DNA of 64,000 nt. It comes from Candidatus Manganitrophaceae bacterium (GTDB taxonomy: Bacteria > Nitrospirota > Nitrospiria > SBBL01 > Manganitrophaceae). Positions 1-9,308 of this stretch are shown piece after piece. A program made the translations under genes and the position numbers. The notes below the pieces were generated by a model that was not told the origin of the DNA, did not search any database, and saw only the letters and a program-made list of their open reading frames with translations. Position 1 is the stretch's first letter, and each line of letters begins with the position of its first letter. Where the stretch lies: assembly GCA_016200325.1 (NCBI GenBank), contig JACQEZ010000003.1, positions 1-64,000 of the forward strand. Direction: 5' to 3'.

Positions 1-449
<449 letters not shown>

Positions 450-542
450 TTATATTTGCTTCCGATAGATTCAGTCTTGCTGCTTGCTTGTTAGATAGAT
501 CCTTTGGATCACCCATATTCAGTTGTCAATACAATTTGAATT

Positions 543-658
<116 letters not shown>

Positions 659-669
659 TTAAAAACAGA

Positions 670-709
670 GCCCCGTTCATCGAAAGGTGAACGGGGCTTT
701 CTGTTTTGT
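670..709 (+). terminator. Intrinsic terminator of the rRNA operon
   Basis: A 10-bp perfect stem GCCCCGTTCA / TGAACGGGGC (670-679 with 688-697) closes an 8-nt loop and is followed by TTTCTGTTTTG and a further T-rich stretch. It sits 11 nt after the 5S end, so it ends the rRNA transcript. Confidence 0.93.
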
Positions 710-718
710 ATTTTTTAT

Positions 719-1249
719 TTTGCAAACGTTACGAAGGTAATGAGAACGCATTTTTCTCATAGCCCGATATCATTCATCCCATCCATGGCGCCTTTCTCCT
801 TAAAAAGCGCCCAAACGAAAATTCAATCGCGCATCTCTACCAAGATCGACATCTTTAATGTATACTCAAGATCCTTCTTGGCATAAACGTCGTCAAAGGG
901 CTGTTCCTGAGTGCGTCGATCTTCGAGATGATGGAAAAAAACGTCGTCGGGCTTTGGGAGCACTCTCTCGGAACCGCGGTGGCGGCGAGCGTCATCTCAA
1001 AAAAGAGAAGAGCGTCACTTCAGCATCCCCCCGATCATCGGATTGATCCGTGAATCGATGGAGGAGTCGTTCGATTGGGCCGACATACCGCTCGACGATT
1101 TCATCTCGGTCCCGATTCAATACAGCGCGCTTTTCGGCCGCGTCGCGCGCTCCCTTCAACCTTTTAAAAACAGTCAAACCGGTTGTGAAGGTCTAAGCGT
1201 ACCCTTAAGCGCCCGTGAAGTGCTTAATCGGCGCCGGATTCCCTTTCGG
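719..1249. other. Gene-free stretch after the rRNA operon
   Basis: About 530 bases with no gene I can support. Short open frames (for example 858-1046 +) are Arg/Ser-rich, lack a Shine-Dalgarno sequence and resemble nothing known. The minus-strand protease gene ends at its right edge. Confidence 0.5.
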
Positions 1250-3097
1250 CTACCGCCGTTCTCTCTGCCGCCGGGCGGTCTGTGAAAGGGTGGATAAGGT
1301 TCGGTTGATCTGTTCCACCAGAATCGGGTTGGATTCTTTCAAGCCCTCTTGCATCAAATCTAAAATGAGTCGCACGCGCGTCACCGGATCGCCCGGATTC
1401 AGGCCCGGCCATCGTTTGCTCTTTGCGTATTTCTGATTGATGTCGCGGACCCGCTTCACGCAGGCGGCCACGTCGTCGTAGTACTTCTTCTCCCAGCTGA
1501 TGAGGATCGTCTTCACCTGCTTAAAAATCTTCCCGCTGCTCGGCGGGGCCGGGCTGGCGATCGGGTTCCCCTCCGTCACCGTCGCCTGAATTTCAAGGCT
1601 GTAGTTCCCATCGTTCGGATCGGCCGTCAGCACGAGCGTGTTCCCAGACCGGTTGCAGATCAAAGCTGCGTTTCTCGTTCCGGTCGTCTCGCTCTTCGGA
1701 CGGGGAAAGGTCGCCACGACCGGAACGTGAATCAGGCCGCCAGCCGGCGGGACGGCGACACCGTTCACCTGCCAAGCGAATTGCGGATTGTCATATCCGA
1801 AGGCGGTTGCGGTGCAGGTCAGCTGGGTCTGCTGATGATCGATGTAGAAATGATAGGTGCCGCGGCCGCAGATGAAGACCGGAACATCCTCTTCCACCCC
1901 TTCTTCGACCAACGCGCTGTTGCCGCCGACAGCCACATCGACGGTGACGGCGCCGGCCGTCAGGAGATCGGCGCCGCCGACCGTCAGCTCCACCCAGCTT
2001 AAATCGTCGGCGACTTTGTCGACCCGCACCACGAAATCGCCGCTGTTCGAGTGCCAGTCGGCGTCCCCCCCGGTCAGCGGCAGGGGGAAGTTCCCCTCGT
2101 AGACGACCTTCGGATTGGTGTCGAGGTCGGGGGTGGCGTTGGGGTACTCGTCCAAATTTTGAAGCGAATGAATCACGAGCCCGCTCGGCGGGGCGGTCGT
2201 CGATCCGGCCGCGTTCATCCCCCGGTCCCAGTCTTTCGATCGGCGTAATTCGATCAGATAGGCGAGCCGGCCGCCGGTCATCCCCGGGCCGGCCTGTGCG
2301 ACGGCGAGGACTGGGTTGTTCCCCTGCGTCAGGTCGCGCGCACGCAAGGTGAGCGAGCGCTGCCAGTTCGCCACGACCGTTCCGATCTGAAAGACATGGT
2401 GCGAGGCGGCGAAGTCGGCCACCTCGTTATAGACGGAGGCGGCCGCCGGCATCGGCGCGAGGCTGGCCCAGAAGGGATCGCCGGAAGGAGGACCGTTCGG
2501 GTCGGGTGGAATCGAAAAGGTCGGCGTCGTCCCTTGATAGGTCTGCGCCGCCATCACGCAGTAGGGATCTTGATAAATGGCCGGCAGCGCCACGGCGCCC
2601 GGAGGGGTCCCCCAGACATGTTTGAAGCACATCGCATGGCCGAACTCGTGGGCGTAGAAGTCGTGGTTGCTGCTCTCCATCAAGACACACCAAGATTTCC
2701 CATTGATGCTCTGCGCGCCCGATCCGGCATCTTGCGGATTGCTCGCCGTCGGCGCCACCCAGAGGACGATCCCTTTGAATTGATCGAGCGGCCACCCTTC
2801 CGCCGTCGCCTGCTTCACCGCCTGATTGATCAGCTGAAAGCGGGTGTACTGTCCGGGGCCGGTCGGCGCGTTCATCCCGGAGAGCTTGCGCCAGGGAAAG
2901 ACCTGCGTTCCCTGTAGGTTGATCGTGCCGAAGGTGCAGTACTGCCAATACTCGGCGATCCCCCACCAGGAGAGGGAGAGGGGAAAAAAGAGACGGTTGA
3001 TCACGGCATCGCTGTCGGTCAAATTGTTCGGCGTGGCATTGGTATAGGGGGTGTCGGCCCAGCTGAACTTCAGAACCGCCATCGGATAAGATCCCAT
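1250..3097 (-). CDS. Metzincin-like zinc metalloprotease with C-terminal beta domains (hypothetical)
   Basis: A 615-residue protein. The ATG at 3097 is preceded by GGAG six bases upstream; an in-frame TTG four codons earlier is less likely. Near residues 150-160 it has HEFGHAMCFKH, that is HExxHxxxxxH. This fits the metzincin zinc-binding motif HExxHxxGxxH except that Cys replaces the usual Gly. The following 400 residues are rich in Val/Thr/Gly and look like Ig-type beta domains. There is no Sec signal peptide or membrane segment, which is unusual for such proteases, so another secretion route or an intracellular role must be assumed. It stands alone, about 200 bp from the ferritin-like gene upstream. 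The substrate is unknown. Protease activity is inferred only from the motif. Confidence 0.75.
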   Translation of the reverse strand: MGSYPMAVLKFSWADTPYTNATPNNLTDSDAVINRLFFPLSLSWWGIAEYWQYCTFGTINLQGTQVFPWRKLSGMNAPTGPGQYTRFQLINQAVKQATAEGWPLDQFKGIVLWVAPTASNPQDAGSGAQSINGKSWCVLMESSNHDFYAHEFGHAMCFKHVWGTPPGAVALPAIYQDPYCVMAAQTYQGTTPTFSIPPDPNGPPSGDPFWASLAPMPAAASVYNEVADFAASHHVFQIGTVVANWQRSLTLRARDLTQGNNPVLAVAQAGPGMTGGRLAYLIELRRSKDWDRGMNAAGSTTAPPSGLVIHSLQNLDEYPNATPDLDTNPKVVYEGNFPLPLTGGDADWHSNSGDFVVRVDKVADDLSWVELTVGGADLLTAGAVTVDVAVGGNSALVEEGVEEDVPVFICGRGTYHFYIDHQQTQLTCTATAFGYDNPQFAWQVNGVAVPPAGGLIHVPVVATFPRPKSETTGTRNAALICNRSGNTLVLTADPNDGNYSLEIQATVTEGNPIASPAPPSSGKIFKQVKTILISWEKKYYDDVAACVKRVRDINQKYAKSKRWPGLNPGDPVTRVRLILDLMQEGLKESNPILVEQINRTLSTLSQTARRQRERR

Positions 3098-3313
3098 CTT
3101 TTTCTCCAATCAATAAAGGGGCCGGTGAGCCGTTGAGTCGTACAGACAGACGCCCATACCGTGAATGGTCCGTTCGCAGCGGCCGATGACAATATGGACC
3201 GATCATCGGTATATCGAAATCGTCTTTGGCCGGAAGGAGCATCTTAATTAATGTATATTTTTTAAGTCAGTCCATCAGCGGTATCGCCGTTGGTCGCCGA
3301 TCAATTTGCTTCC

Positions 3314-3817
3314 TTATTTCCCATCCATTTCCGGGGCCGGCTCTCCAAGGGTCCGCTCGAGCTCCTCTTCCCCCACGACTGCATCTCGGAGGAACTCGAG
3401 AACCAGGGCATGGGTGACCGGATCGTTCTTCTCGGTCTTTTCATAGAGCGCATGATAGCTCCGGATGCTTGTCCGCTCCGCATCGAGCACCGCTTTTAAG
3501 GCGCCGTCGATGTCGCGGACATTCTCCGGAAGCTTGAACGGCTTGTCGGTGGCATACTCCGGCAGATCGGTCAGCTTCGGGACCGGCATCCCCCCCAGGG
3601 AGATAATCCGTTCCGCGAGCCGGTTGGCATGTGCCAGCGCCTGCGCTATTTTACGGCGGAGGACCCGGATGACCGCCGGCGCCGCCGGGCCGCTGATGAT
3701 GTTGGCCACAAAAGAATAATTATAGTGGGCATACCATTCGTCGGCATAGGCCCGGTTCAACTCCTCCAGCAAATTCTTTCGGTCGGGCCCGACCAGTTGC
3801 TGTCCCAATTTTCCCAT
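3314..3817 (-). CDS. Ferritin-like (bacterioferritin/Dps-type) domain protein
   Basis: A 167-residue, all-helical protein. The start is the ATG at 3817 with GGAG eight bases upstream; an upstream in-frame ATG lacks a ribosome site. Four-helix-bundle features are visible: LLEELNRAYADEWYAHYNYS, the LAHANRLAERI segment, a paired helix with DAERTSIRSYHALYEK, and a final helix VVGEEELERTL. Such proteins bind or oxidise iron and resemble bacterioferritins. The canonical ExxH ligands are altered: Ala stands where Glu normally precedes AH in helix 2, and Leu replaces His in the last helix. The ferroxidase centre may therefore be incomplete. It lies about 190 bp downstream of the VIT1/CCC1 gene on the same strand, suggesting joint metal storage and transport. 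Confidence 0.8.
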   Translation of the reverse strand: MGKLGQQLVGPDRKNLLEELNRAYADEWYAHYNYSFVANIISGPAAPAVIRVLRRKIAQALAHANRLAERIISLGGMPVPKLTDLPEYATDKPFKLPENVRDIDGALKAVLDAERTSIRSYHALYEKTEKNDPVTHALVLEFLRDAVVGEEELERTLGEPAPEMDGK

Positions 3818-4009
3818 CGTCCGCGCTCCTTCTATGTGAAGAGAGTTCAATTAATCCCTTTCCATCATAGGCTATTTACCGTCGGGGAGGGAAGGGGGCG
3901 CCCTATGTTGATTTTGAGTCCGGAGGTTAAGGATGTTTAGAAACGGTCCTTCGACCGGATCAGGACGAACGGCTGAGGAGGGGAGAGATTGTTCAAGCGG
4001 AAGCCCTGA

Positions 4010-4972
4010 TCAAACGGCAATTCCTAAAAGCTTTCGGACGGCGCCGCCGATGAGATAGCTGATGCCGGTGGCGAGGGTGATGATGATTACGTTGGTCACC
4101 ACCCTCCTTTTTATGTTCATCCCGGATAGGAATGACAAAATAATGGAGACGAGGATGATCATCGTTCCGGCACTCACGATCGACCAAAAAGCATTGTGAG
4201 CGCCGAAGAGGACCGGAAGGAGGGGGAAGGCGGCGCCGGCGAAGTAGCTGACGCCGACGACCACCGACGATCTTAACGCCGGCTCCGGCCGGTGTTCTTC
4301 GTTGCTCTCTTTTTGTAAAAAACGGTTCTTCTCTTCTTGGGTCCGTCTCACCTCATTCTCGGAGCTGACCGCCACATAGGCGCCGCCGGCCATCGAGAGC
4401 GCCCCCGCCACGGCGGTCGTCAGCCCGGCCACGACGACGAGGCTGTTCTGTCCGAAGCTGGCGAAGAAGCCGCTCACCGCGCCGAGGATCTCGACCATCC
4501 CGTCGTTGAGACCGAAAAAAATGTTTCGAATCCGGTCGGGATTGATGATCCGGTCTTTCATCCGCCCGACGATCGCATCTTCATGCCCGAACTCATCTTC
4601 CAACACCCCTTGGACGGCCCGGCCGATCGGATTGTCTTTGTTCCGCTTCCAGAGGGTGAGGTACTTTCGAATGCCGTACACTTCAATCGCTTCCAAAATC
4701 AGATCGATCGCCGTCGGGCCGAAGAGGCGGCAGATCAGGACGATCAGCGACAGCTTGAGGCGGCGGCCGACGTTGAGTCGGGAAATTTCAATCCCGAAGA
4801 GATTCTGCCAAAAAGTGAAATGGCCTTTCTCGACCTGGATTAATTCATCGAGCATCGGGCGCAAGTCGGGCCCCGAGATCTCCCGCAGTTTTTGATAGAG
4901 CGACAGATCAAAGAGCTCGTCGAGAATCAGCTCGCGCGCCAAACCCGGATCGACATATTCTGTATGCTGCAT
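4010..4972 (-). CDS. VIT1/CCC1-family Fe(II)/Mn(II) transporter with N-terminal ferritin-like domain
   Basis: A 320-residue membrane protein. The ATG at 4972 has GGAG five bases upstream and is preferred over an ATG nine codons earlier. Residues about 10-150 form a rubrerythrin-like helical domain (ELILDELFDLSLYQKLREIS; ExxH near VEKGHFTFW and DEFGHED). The C-terminal half has the CCC1/VIT1 signature FFGLNDGMVEILGAVSGFFA and SMAGGAYVAVSSENE, followed by three hydrophobic helices. Members of this family move Fe2+ or Mn2+ across membranes by proton exchange, and bacterial versions with a ferritin-like domain are known as iron detoxification exporters. Direction and metal are inference. The ferritin-like gene follows downstream. 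Confidence 0.88.
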   Translation of the reverse strand: MQHTEYVDPGLARELILDELFDLSLYQKLREISGPDLRPMLDELIQVEKGHFTFWQNLFGIEISRLNVGRRLKLSLIVLICRLFGPTAIDLILEAIEVYGIRKYLTLWKRNKDNPIGRAVQGVLEDEFGHEDAIVGRMKDRIINPDRIRNIFFGLNDGMVEILGAVSGFFASFGQNSLVVVAGLTTAVAGALSMAGGAYVAVSSENEVRRTQEEKNRFLQKESNEEHRPEPALRSSVVVGVSYFAGAAFPLLPVLFGAHNAFWSIVSAGTMIILVSIILSFLSGMNIKRRVVTNVIIITLATGISYLIGGAVRKLLGIAV

Positions 4973-5159
4973 CAAGACTCCAGTTTGGGATACATCCATA
5001 ATAATATAAGAGAGAGGCGGCCGTCTTTTCTCGATGATACCTTTCTCTGCCGGCCCAGGTCAATTCATCTTCGGTCAACCTAATTGACTCAAGCGATCGG
5101 CCCGTCACCTTCTTCTTTACGGACGGAGCCTCGACCGTTTTCTCTTCATAAATTCTCAT
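4908..5159 (-). CDS. Possible small protein overlapping the transporter start
   Basis: An 83-codon frame with a good Shine-Dalgarno AGAGG five bases before the ATG at 5159. The first half (MRIYEEKTVEAPSVKKKVTG and onward) is charged and could be real. Its last 64 bases overlap the start of the VIT1/CCC1 gene in another frame, so only the N-terminal half looks natural. It may be a leader peptide or a decayed gene. No family is recognised. Confidence 0.3.
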   Translation of the reverse strand: MRIYEEKTVEAPSVKKKVTGRSLESIRLTEDELTWAGRERYHREKTAASLLYYYGCIPNWSLDAAYRICRSGFGARADSRRAL

Positions 5160-5319
5160 TGACACCTCTTGCCGAACTACTATAGTATGCGCAGGTAACT
5201 AGGTGGAAGTGGTTAGTTGAAGAGAAAGACCCACAATAAGCGGCTTCCGCGCGATCCGAAAGAAGGGCTGCAATGAGGCGGTTCTTTTTTTAAGTACGTG
5301 TCGGAAGTGGAGGTGCAAG

Positions 5320-5964
5320 ATGAAAAAGGTCATCGGACTTTTGCTCGGGATTGCGCCCGGTCTCTTCTTTGCCGCCATCACGGTTGCGGCGCCTCTGCAG
5401 ATCAATGAAAGCTCTCCGCTGGTGAATGGAAACGTCTGCAACCAGATGAACCAGTTCCTCACCGCGAGCGGCGGCTCGGGGCCGACGCCGTACAAGTGGA
5501 AGGTTAGCGCGGGCACGCTCCCCTCCGGCTTGACGATGCCGTCGTCTTTTGCCACCATGTCGACCGTTATTACCGGGATCCCGTCCACCGTCCAAACCAA
5601 GACATTTACCGTACAGGTCACCGACGGCGCACGCCACACCGCCTCGAAAGTCTTCAGCCTGACGATCGACCCGCCGCTTCCCCTCACCATCACCAATCAG
5701 AACTCGACCCTCCCGGCCGGCACCCTCGGGACGGCCTATTCCGCCAATCTGTTTACCAGCCCAGGCGGGTGTCTCCCCTTGGTCTGGACGATCACAACCG
5801 GACAGCTTCCACCCGGTCTTTCATTGCACCAAAACTCGTCCGGCAAGGACAATAACGTGATCTCGGGAACGCCGACGACCCGAGGGACCTATGTCTTCAC
5901 CGCGACGGTCAGAGGCAACGACGGCCAGACGGCCTCGATGCAGTTCAGTATCACCATCAACTGA
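5320..5964 (+). CDS. Secreted protein with two putative-Ig (He_PIG) domains
   Basis: A 214-residue protein. The ATG follows GGAGG by six bases. A Sec signal peptide occupies residues 1-23 (MKKVIGLLLGIAPGLFFAAI, cut after VAA). Two He_PIG-like cadherin-type beta domains follow, each with the hallmark 'LPSGL...' or 'LPPGLSL' and '(I)SGTP' pattern: GTLPSGLTMPSS...ITGIPS, then GQLPPGLSLHQNSS...ISGTPTTRGTY. Such domains act in surface or periplasmic binding. Two cysteines may form a disulphide. A terminator hairpin follows and the next gene is another Ig-like secreted protein, so this looks like an envelope cluster. Confidence 0.82.
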   Translation: MKKVIGLLLGIAPGLFFAAITVAAPLQINESSPLVNGNVCNQMNQFLTASGGSGPTPYKWKVSAGTLPSGLTMPSSFATMSTVITGIPSTVQTKTFTVQVTDGARHTASKVFSLTIDPPLPLTITNQNSTLPAGTLGTAYSANLFTSPGGCLPLVWTITTGQLPPGLSLHQNSSGKDNNVISGTPTTRGTYVFTATVRGNDGQTASMQFSITIN

Positions 5965-6069
5965 TCCGCTTGTACCGGGAGCGCCCGAGGAGGCAGAAGG
6001 GGGGTGGCCAGCAGGCGCGAAATGGTTATTTGAACGCTTGACCCCCCCTTCGATCGTTTTGAAAAAGGG

Positions 6070-6098
6070 GGACGGTCGCAATGACCGTCCTCTCTTTT
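6070..6098 (+). terminator. Intrinsic terminator
   Basis: The 8-bp stem GGACGGTC / GACCGTCC (6070-6077 with 6083-6090) has a 5-nt loop and is followed by TCTCTTTT. It lies 105 bp after the He_PIG gene and just before the next gene's start region. Confidence 0.7.
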
Positions 6099-6162
6099 GC
6101 GATCCTCTTATGTTCCTCCAAGCGTCGAGCCGATGTGCCGAGCCGAAATGCCGAGGTCGATG

Positions 6163-8328
6163 ATGACTGAAAGCCGAAAGAGGCGTTTGAAAGCGCTTCG
6201 CCTGACCCTCGGGGTTGCGCTCCTTCTGTTCGGAAGTGCAGGAATAGGCTCGGCGCAGCTGATCTCGTCGCTCTCCCCCCCATCCGGTCCCTCCGGAACG
6301 TCGGTCACCCTCACCGGATCGGGTTTCGGAAAGATACAAGGATCGAGTCGGGTCCTCTTCGACGGCACCCCGGCTGCGGTGATCGGTTGGATCGACAGCG
6401 AGGTCGTCGTCACCGTACCCGAGGGGGCCACGAGCGGTCCGGTCGTGGTCACCGTCGCCGGCGAGGCAAGCAATGACAACTATCCCTTTCGGGTGGTCGC
6501 TCCGACCTCCTCTCCCAGACTGTTCTCTTTGTCCGCCCTCGCTTCTCCTCCTCATTCGGATGCCACCGGATTCTTGGTGACGATGAAGGGATCGGGTTTC
6601 GGGCCGACCCAAACCTCGAGCAGGGTTACTTTTAATGGGGTCCCCGCCGGAGTGATTCGCTGGAGCGACTCCGAAATTGGGGTGGCGGTTCCCGAGGGGG
6701 CCACGACCGGACCGGTGATCGTGACGGTCAATGAAGCGCCGAGCAACGGCCTCCCGTTCATCGTCTTTCCTTATATCGCTGCGCTCACCCCCTCTTCCGG
6801 CCCGGCGGCGAGCCTTTTCACCCTTGAAGGGGCGCATTTCGGGGCCGTTCGGGGGGAGAACAGGGTCACCTTCAATGATCTCCCGGTGCCGATTGTCCGT
6901 TGGACCGACACACAGGTGACCGCCGCGGTGCCGAGCGACGCCCTCACCGGCCCGATCGTCGTCACCGTCAATGGGGTCCGGAGCAATGCGAATAATCGTT
7001 TTGCCGTCCGTTCTCCTTTGCACCCGATGATCTCTTCCCTCTTTCCCCGCGCCGGTCCCTCGGAGATGTCGGTCCTCATCGTGGGATCGGGATTCGGACG
7101 ACTCCAAGAATCGGGTACGGTCACCTTCAATGAAACGCCGGCCGCGGTCCTCGGTTGGAGCGACACCGAGATCATCGCGACCGTTCCGCCCGGGGCGACG
7201 ACCGGGCCGGTCGCGGTCATCCGCAATGGGTCGGCGAGCCGCCTGAATCCGATTTTTACCGCGACGTCCGAATCCCCTTTTTCATTGGCTTCCATTACTT
7301 TGGCGCCGGAGCAGCCGACCTTGCGGGCGGGACAGACCGCGTCGTTTGCGGCGACCGGGTTTTTCAAGAACGGCGCCTCACAACGCTTGAGCCTCGCCAC
7401 CCTGGCCGCCGGGGTCGGTCATACCTGTGCGGTCCTTTCCGAAGGAACGGTGCGTTGTTGGGGAGAGAACAGCTTCGGCCAGCTCGGGAATGGAAGCACC
7501 GCTCCGTCATCGGTCCCAACGCGGGTGAGAGGGATCGGCAGCGCGACCGCCGTCGCGGCGGGGACCGCCCATACCTGTGTCCTCCTTTCGGAGGGGAGGG
7601 TGGCGTGCTGGGGAGACAATTCCGCCGGCCAGCTCGGCAATGGGACGAATACCGGCTCGGCCCTTCCGGTGGAGGTCACCGGCATCCGCGATGCCGCGAC
7701 GATCACCGCCGGCAGGCATCATGCCTGCGCGGTTTTATCGGACGGCGCGACGATGTGCTGGGGTTCGGACGCCGACCCGCCCGGCAGCGGCGGCAACTAC
7801 GATTCAACCACTCCGGTCAGGGTCGGCGGCCGAGCCGGCAGCGCGGCGACGGAGATCGCCGGGGAATCTCACACCTGCGCGCTTTTCTCGGAAGGGGCGG
7901 TGAGCTGCTGGGGAGACAATACGTTCGGACAGTTGGGGAATGGAAGCAGCGCCGGATCGCCGACGCCGGTGCGGGTCGGCGATATCGGCCGGGCGACGGC
8001 GATTGCAGCGGGGAGCTATCATACCTGTCTCGTGTTGTCGGACGGGACGGTCGATTGCTGGGGGGACGGCCATTCGGGCCAGCTCGGCAACGGGAAGAAT
8101 GCCGGATCGGGCGCACCGTCGGCGGTCGCCGACATCACCACGGCCGCCGTCCTCCTCTGGACGAGCAGCGACCCGTCGGTGGCAACGATCGACACTTTCG
8201 GCCGCGTCACGGCCCACCGCCCCGGCCTGACCACGCTGGCCGCCACCTCCCGCGGCGTCAGCGGGACCACCACCCTTTTGGTCGAGCCGACCCCCTCCGA
8301 GCGAACGGCCACCCGCGTTGATCGTTAG
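6163..8328 (+). CDS. Secreted IPT/TIG repeat protein with RCC1 repeats nested in a Big_2 domain
   Basis: About 721 residues from the ATG at 6163 (the adjacent ATG at 6160 is equally possible; GAGG lies just upstream). A signal peptide (LTLGVALLLFGSAGIGSAQ) comes first. Four IPT/TIG domains follow, recognisable by repeats of 'VTFN..PA.V..WSD(T/S)EI....VP.GATTGPV.VTV'. After them a Big_2 domain begins (ASITLAPEQPTLRAGQTASF...GASQRLS). It is interrupted by five RCC1-type blades of about 50 residues (GHTCAVLSEGTVRCWGENSF GQLGNG type) and resumes with LLWTSSDPSVATIDTFGRVT near the C-terminus. IPT and Big_2 are adhesion or extracellular folds and RCC1 repeats form a beta-propeller. Each blade holds paired Cys residues (HTC...CWG) that may form disulphides. 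The role is unknown, probably cell-surface. Confidence 0.88.
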   Translation: MTESRKRRLKALRLTLGVALLLFGSAGIGSAQLISSLSPPSGPSGTSVTLTGSGFGKIQGSSRVLFDGTPAAVIGWIDSEVVVTVPEGATSGPVVVTVAGEASNDNYPFRVVAPTSSPRLFSLSALASPPHSDATGFLVTMKGSGFGPTQTSSRVTFNGVPAGVIRWSDSEIGVAVPEGATTGPVIVTVNEAPSNGLPFIVFPYIAALTPSSGPAASLFTLEGAHFGAVRGENRVTFNDLPVPIVRWTDTQVTAAVPSDALTGPIVVTVNGVRSNANNRFAVRSPLHPMISSLFPRAGPSEMSVLIVGSGFGRLQESGTVTFNETPAAVLGWSDTEIIATVPPGATTGPVAVIRNGSASRLNPIFTATSESPFSLASITLAPEQPTLRAGQTASFAATGFFKNGASQRLSLATLAAGVGHTCAVLSEGTVRCWGENSFGQLGNGSTAPSSVPTRVRGIGSATAVAAGTAHTCVLLSEGRVACWGDNSAGQLGNGTNTGSALPVEVTGIRDAATITAGRHHACAVLSDGATMCWGSDADPPGSGGNYDSTTPVRVGGRAGSAATEIAGESHTCALFSEGAVSCWGDNTFGQLGNGSSAGSPTPVRVGDIGRATAIAAGSYHTCLVLSDGTVDCWGDGHSGQLGNGKNAGSGAPSAVADITTAAVLLWTSSDPSVATIDTFGRVTAHRPGLTTLAATSRGVSGTTTLLVEPTPSERTATRVDR

Positions 8329-8408
8329 GCCGGAACCGGAGCAGAATCGGTTTTTCCCCGGTTTGCCCGGTTTGCCCTGTTTGATTGACCCGCTGCACCC
8401 TCTGAATC

Positions 8409-8870
8409 ATGGCCGGCGCCTACCTCCTTCGGGAAGAAGACAAGGTCGCTCTCAAAGCCTGGGTCGGAGAGATCCGTAAGGAGGAGCTCTTTGCGCTCGA
8501 CCGCGCCTTTTTGAGCAACCCCGATCTCCCTCCGGCGCCACGGGTCCTTGTTGATGTGACCCGCGCGTCGTTTCATACGATGGGGGAGAATGATTTTCAG
8601 GAGCTGGTCAATCTCTACTGGGAATATCGCGAGAAGTCGGCGGGGGCCAAGGTGGCAATTATCTCCAGACAAGATTTTCAGAAGGCGAAATTGTATGAAA
8701 AACGGGCGGCATCGGTCTCAATCAATGCAATCGTCTTCAACGAAGTTGCCCATGCTTGTACCTGGCTCGGCGTGAATGCAAGAGAAGTTCAAGCGTGGCT
8801 GACTGCAAAACGGGCCGAGCTCCTCTCCGCCTCCTTGCCTGAAAAAGATTCGATGAACGGTTCTGATTAA
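8409..8870 (+). CDS. Small alpha/beta protein, possibly STAS/SpoIIAA-like
   Basis: 153 residues, starting at the first ATG after an in-frame stop; no clear Shine-Dalgarno is seen. The pattern of a strand (PRVLVDVTRASFHTMG), a helix (NDFQELVNLYWEYREKS), a strand (AKVAIIS) and a C-terminal 'VFNEVAHACTWLGV' helix resembles the SpoIIAA/STAS-like fold found as a single domain in many bacteria. There is no signal peptide, so it is cytosolic. The family assignment is tentative. It stands alone between the RCC1 protein and a minus-strand pair. Confidence 0.68.
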   Translation: MAGAYLLREEDKVALKAWVGEIRKEELFALDRAFLSNPDLPPAPRVLVDVTRASFHTMGENDFQELVNLYWEYREKSAGAKVAIISRQDFQKAKLYEKRAASVSINAIVFNEVAHACTWLGVNAREVQAWLTAKRAELLSASLPEKDSMNGSD

Positions 8871-9086
8871 TCATCACCGGGCGGCCGACCGTAATCGATC
8901 CGATCTTCAGAGCGCTTCTCTGAGTTGGTGAGGAACGCACTCCCACCGATTCTGAATCACTCGACTTACCGAAATCTCTCCGAAAATTTCTCCATACTTT
9001 AGGTCCGTGTGACGCTTCCCTCCGTTCCTGGGGAAGCCGATCCGATCTCACTCCGTCAGCAACGGATTCCACGCGCATCGGCGCGG

Positions 9087-9302
9087 CTATGAACCGCTTT
9101 GGTCCTCTTCGGGCAGTTCGACGATTTGGTGAACGCGGGTCGGGGCGCGATGCTCGAAGCGCTCCGTCAGGTCGTCGGTGGTCGGCTTTGCCCTCTCCCG
9201 AAAAACATTGTCGGCCCGCTTTCGTTTTCTCGGGTTCTGGGCAGGGTTGCCTTTCGGGTGTGTCGTCCGTTTTTGCTTGGCTGGTTTCCTGTGGGTCGGC
9301 AT
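9087..9302 (-). CDS. Small basic hypothetical protein
   Basis: 71 residues, strongly basic in the N-terminal half (MPTHRKPAKQKRTTHPKGNP) and acidic at the end. Its ATG lies six bases after the stop of the TPR gene upstream, with a weak AGG in the end of that gene, so the two look co-transcribed. Codon choice is GC-rich at third positions like the neighbours. No family is recognised. The composition suggests nucleic-acid or polyanion binding, but this is inference. Confidence 0.5.
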   Translation of the reverse strand: MPTHRKPAKQKRTTHPKGNPAQNPRKRKRADNVFRERAKPTTDDLTERFEHRAPTRVHQIVELPEEDQSGS

Positions 9303-9308
9303 CCGGGA

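Noticed and set aside
858-1046. Possible small gene after the rRNA operon
   Set aside because: No Shine-Dalgarno sequence and an unnatural composition (Arg/Ser/Lys-rich).
5821-7107. 428-codon antisense frame over the IPT/TIG gene
   Set aside because: Arg/Gly/Asp-rich shadow with no start signal; the plus-strand repeats are clear.
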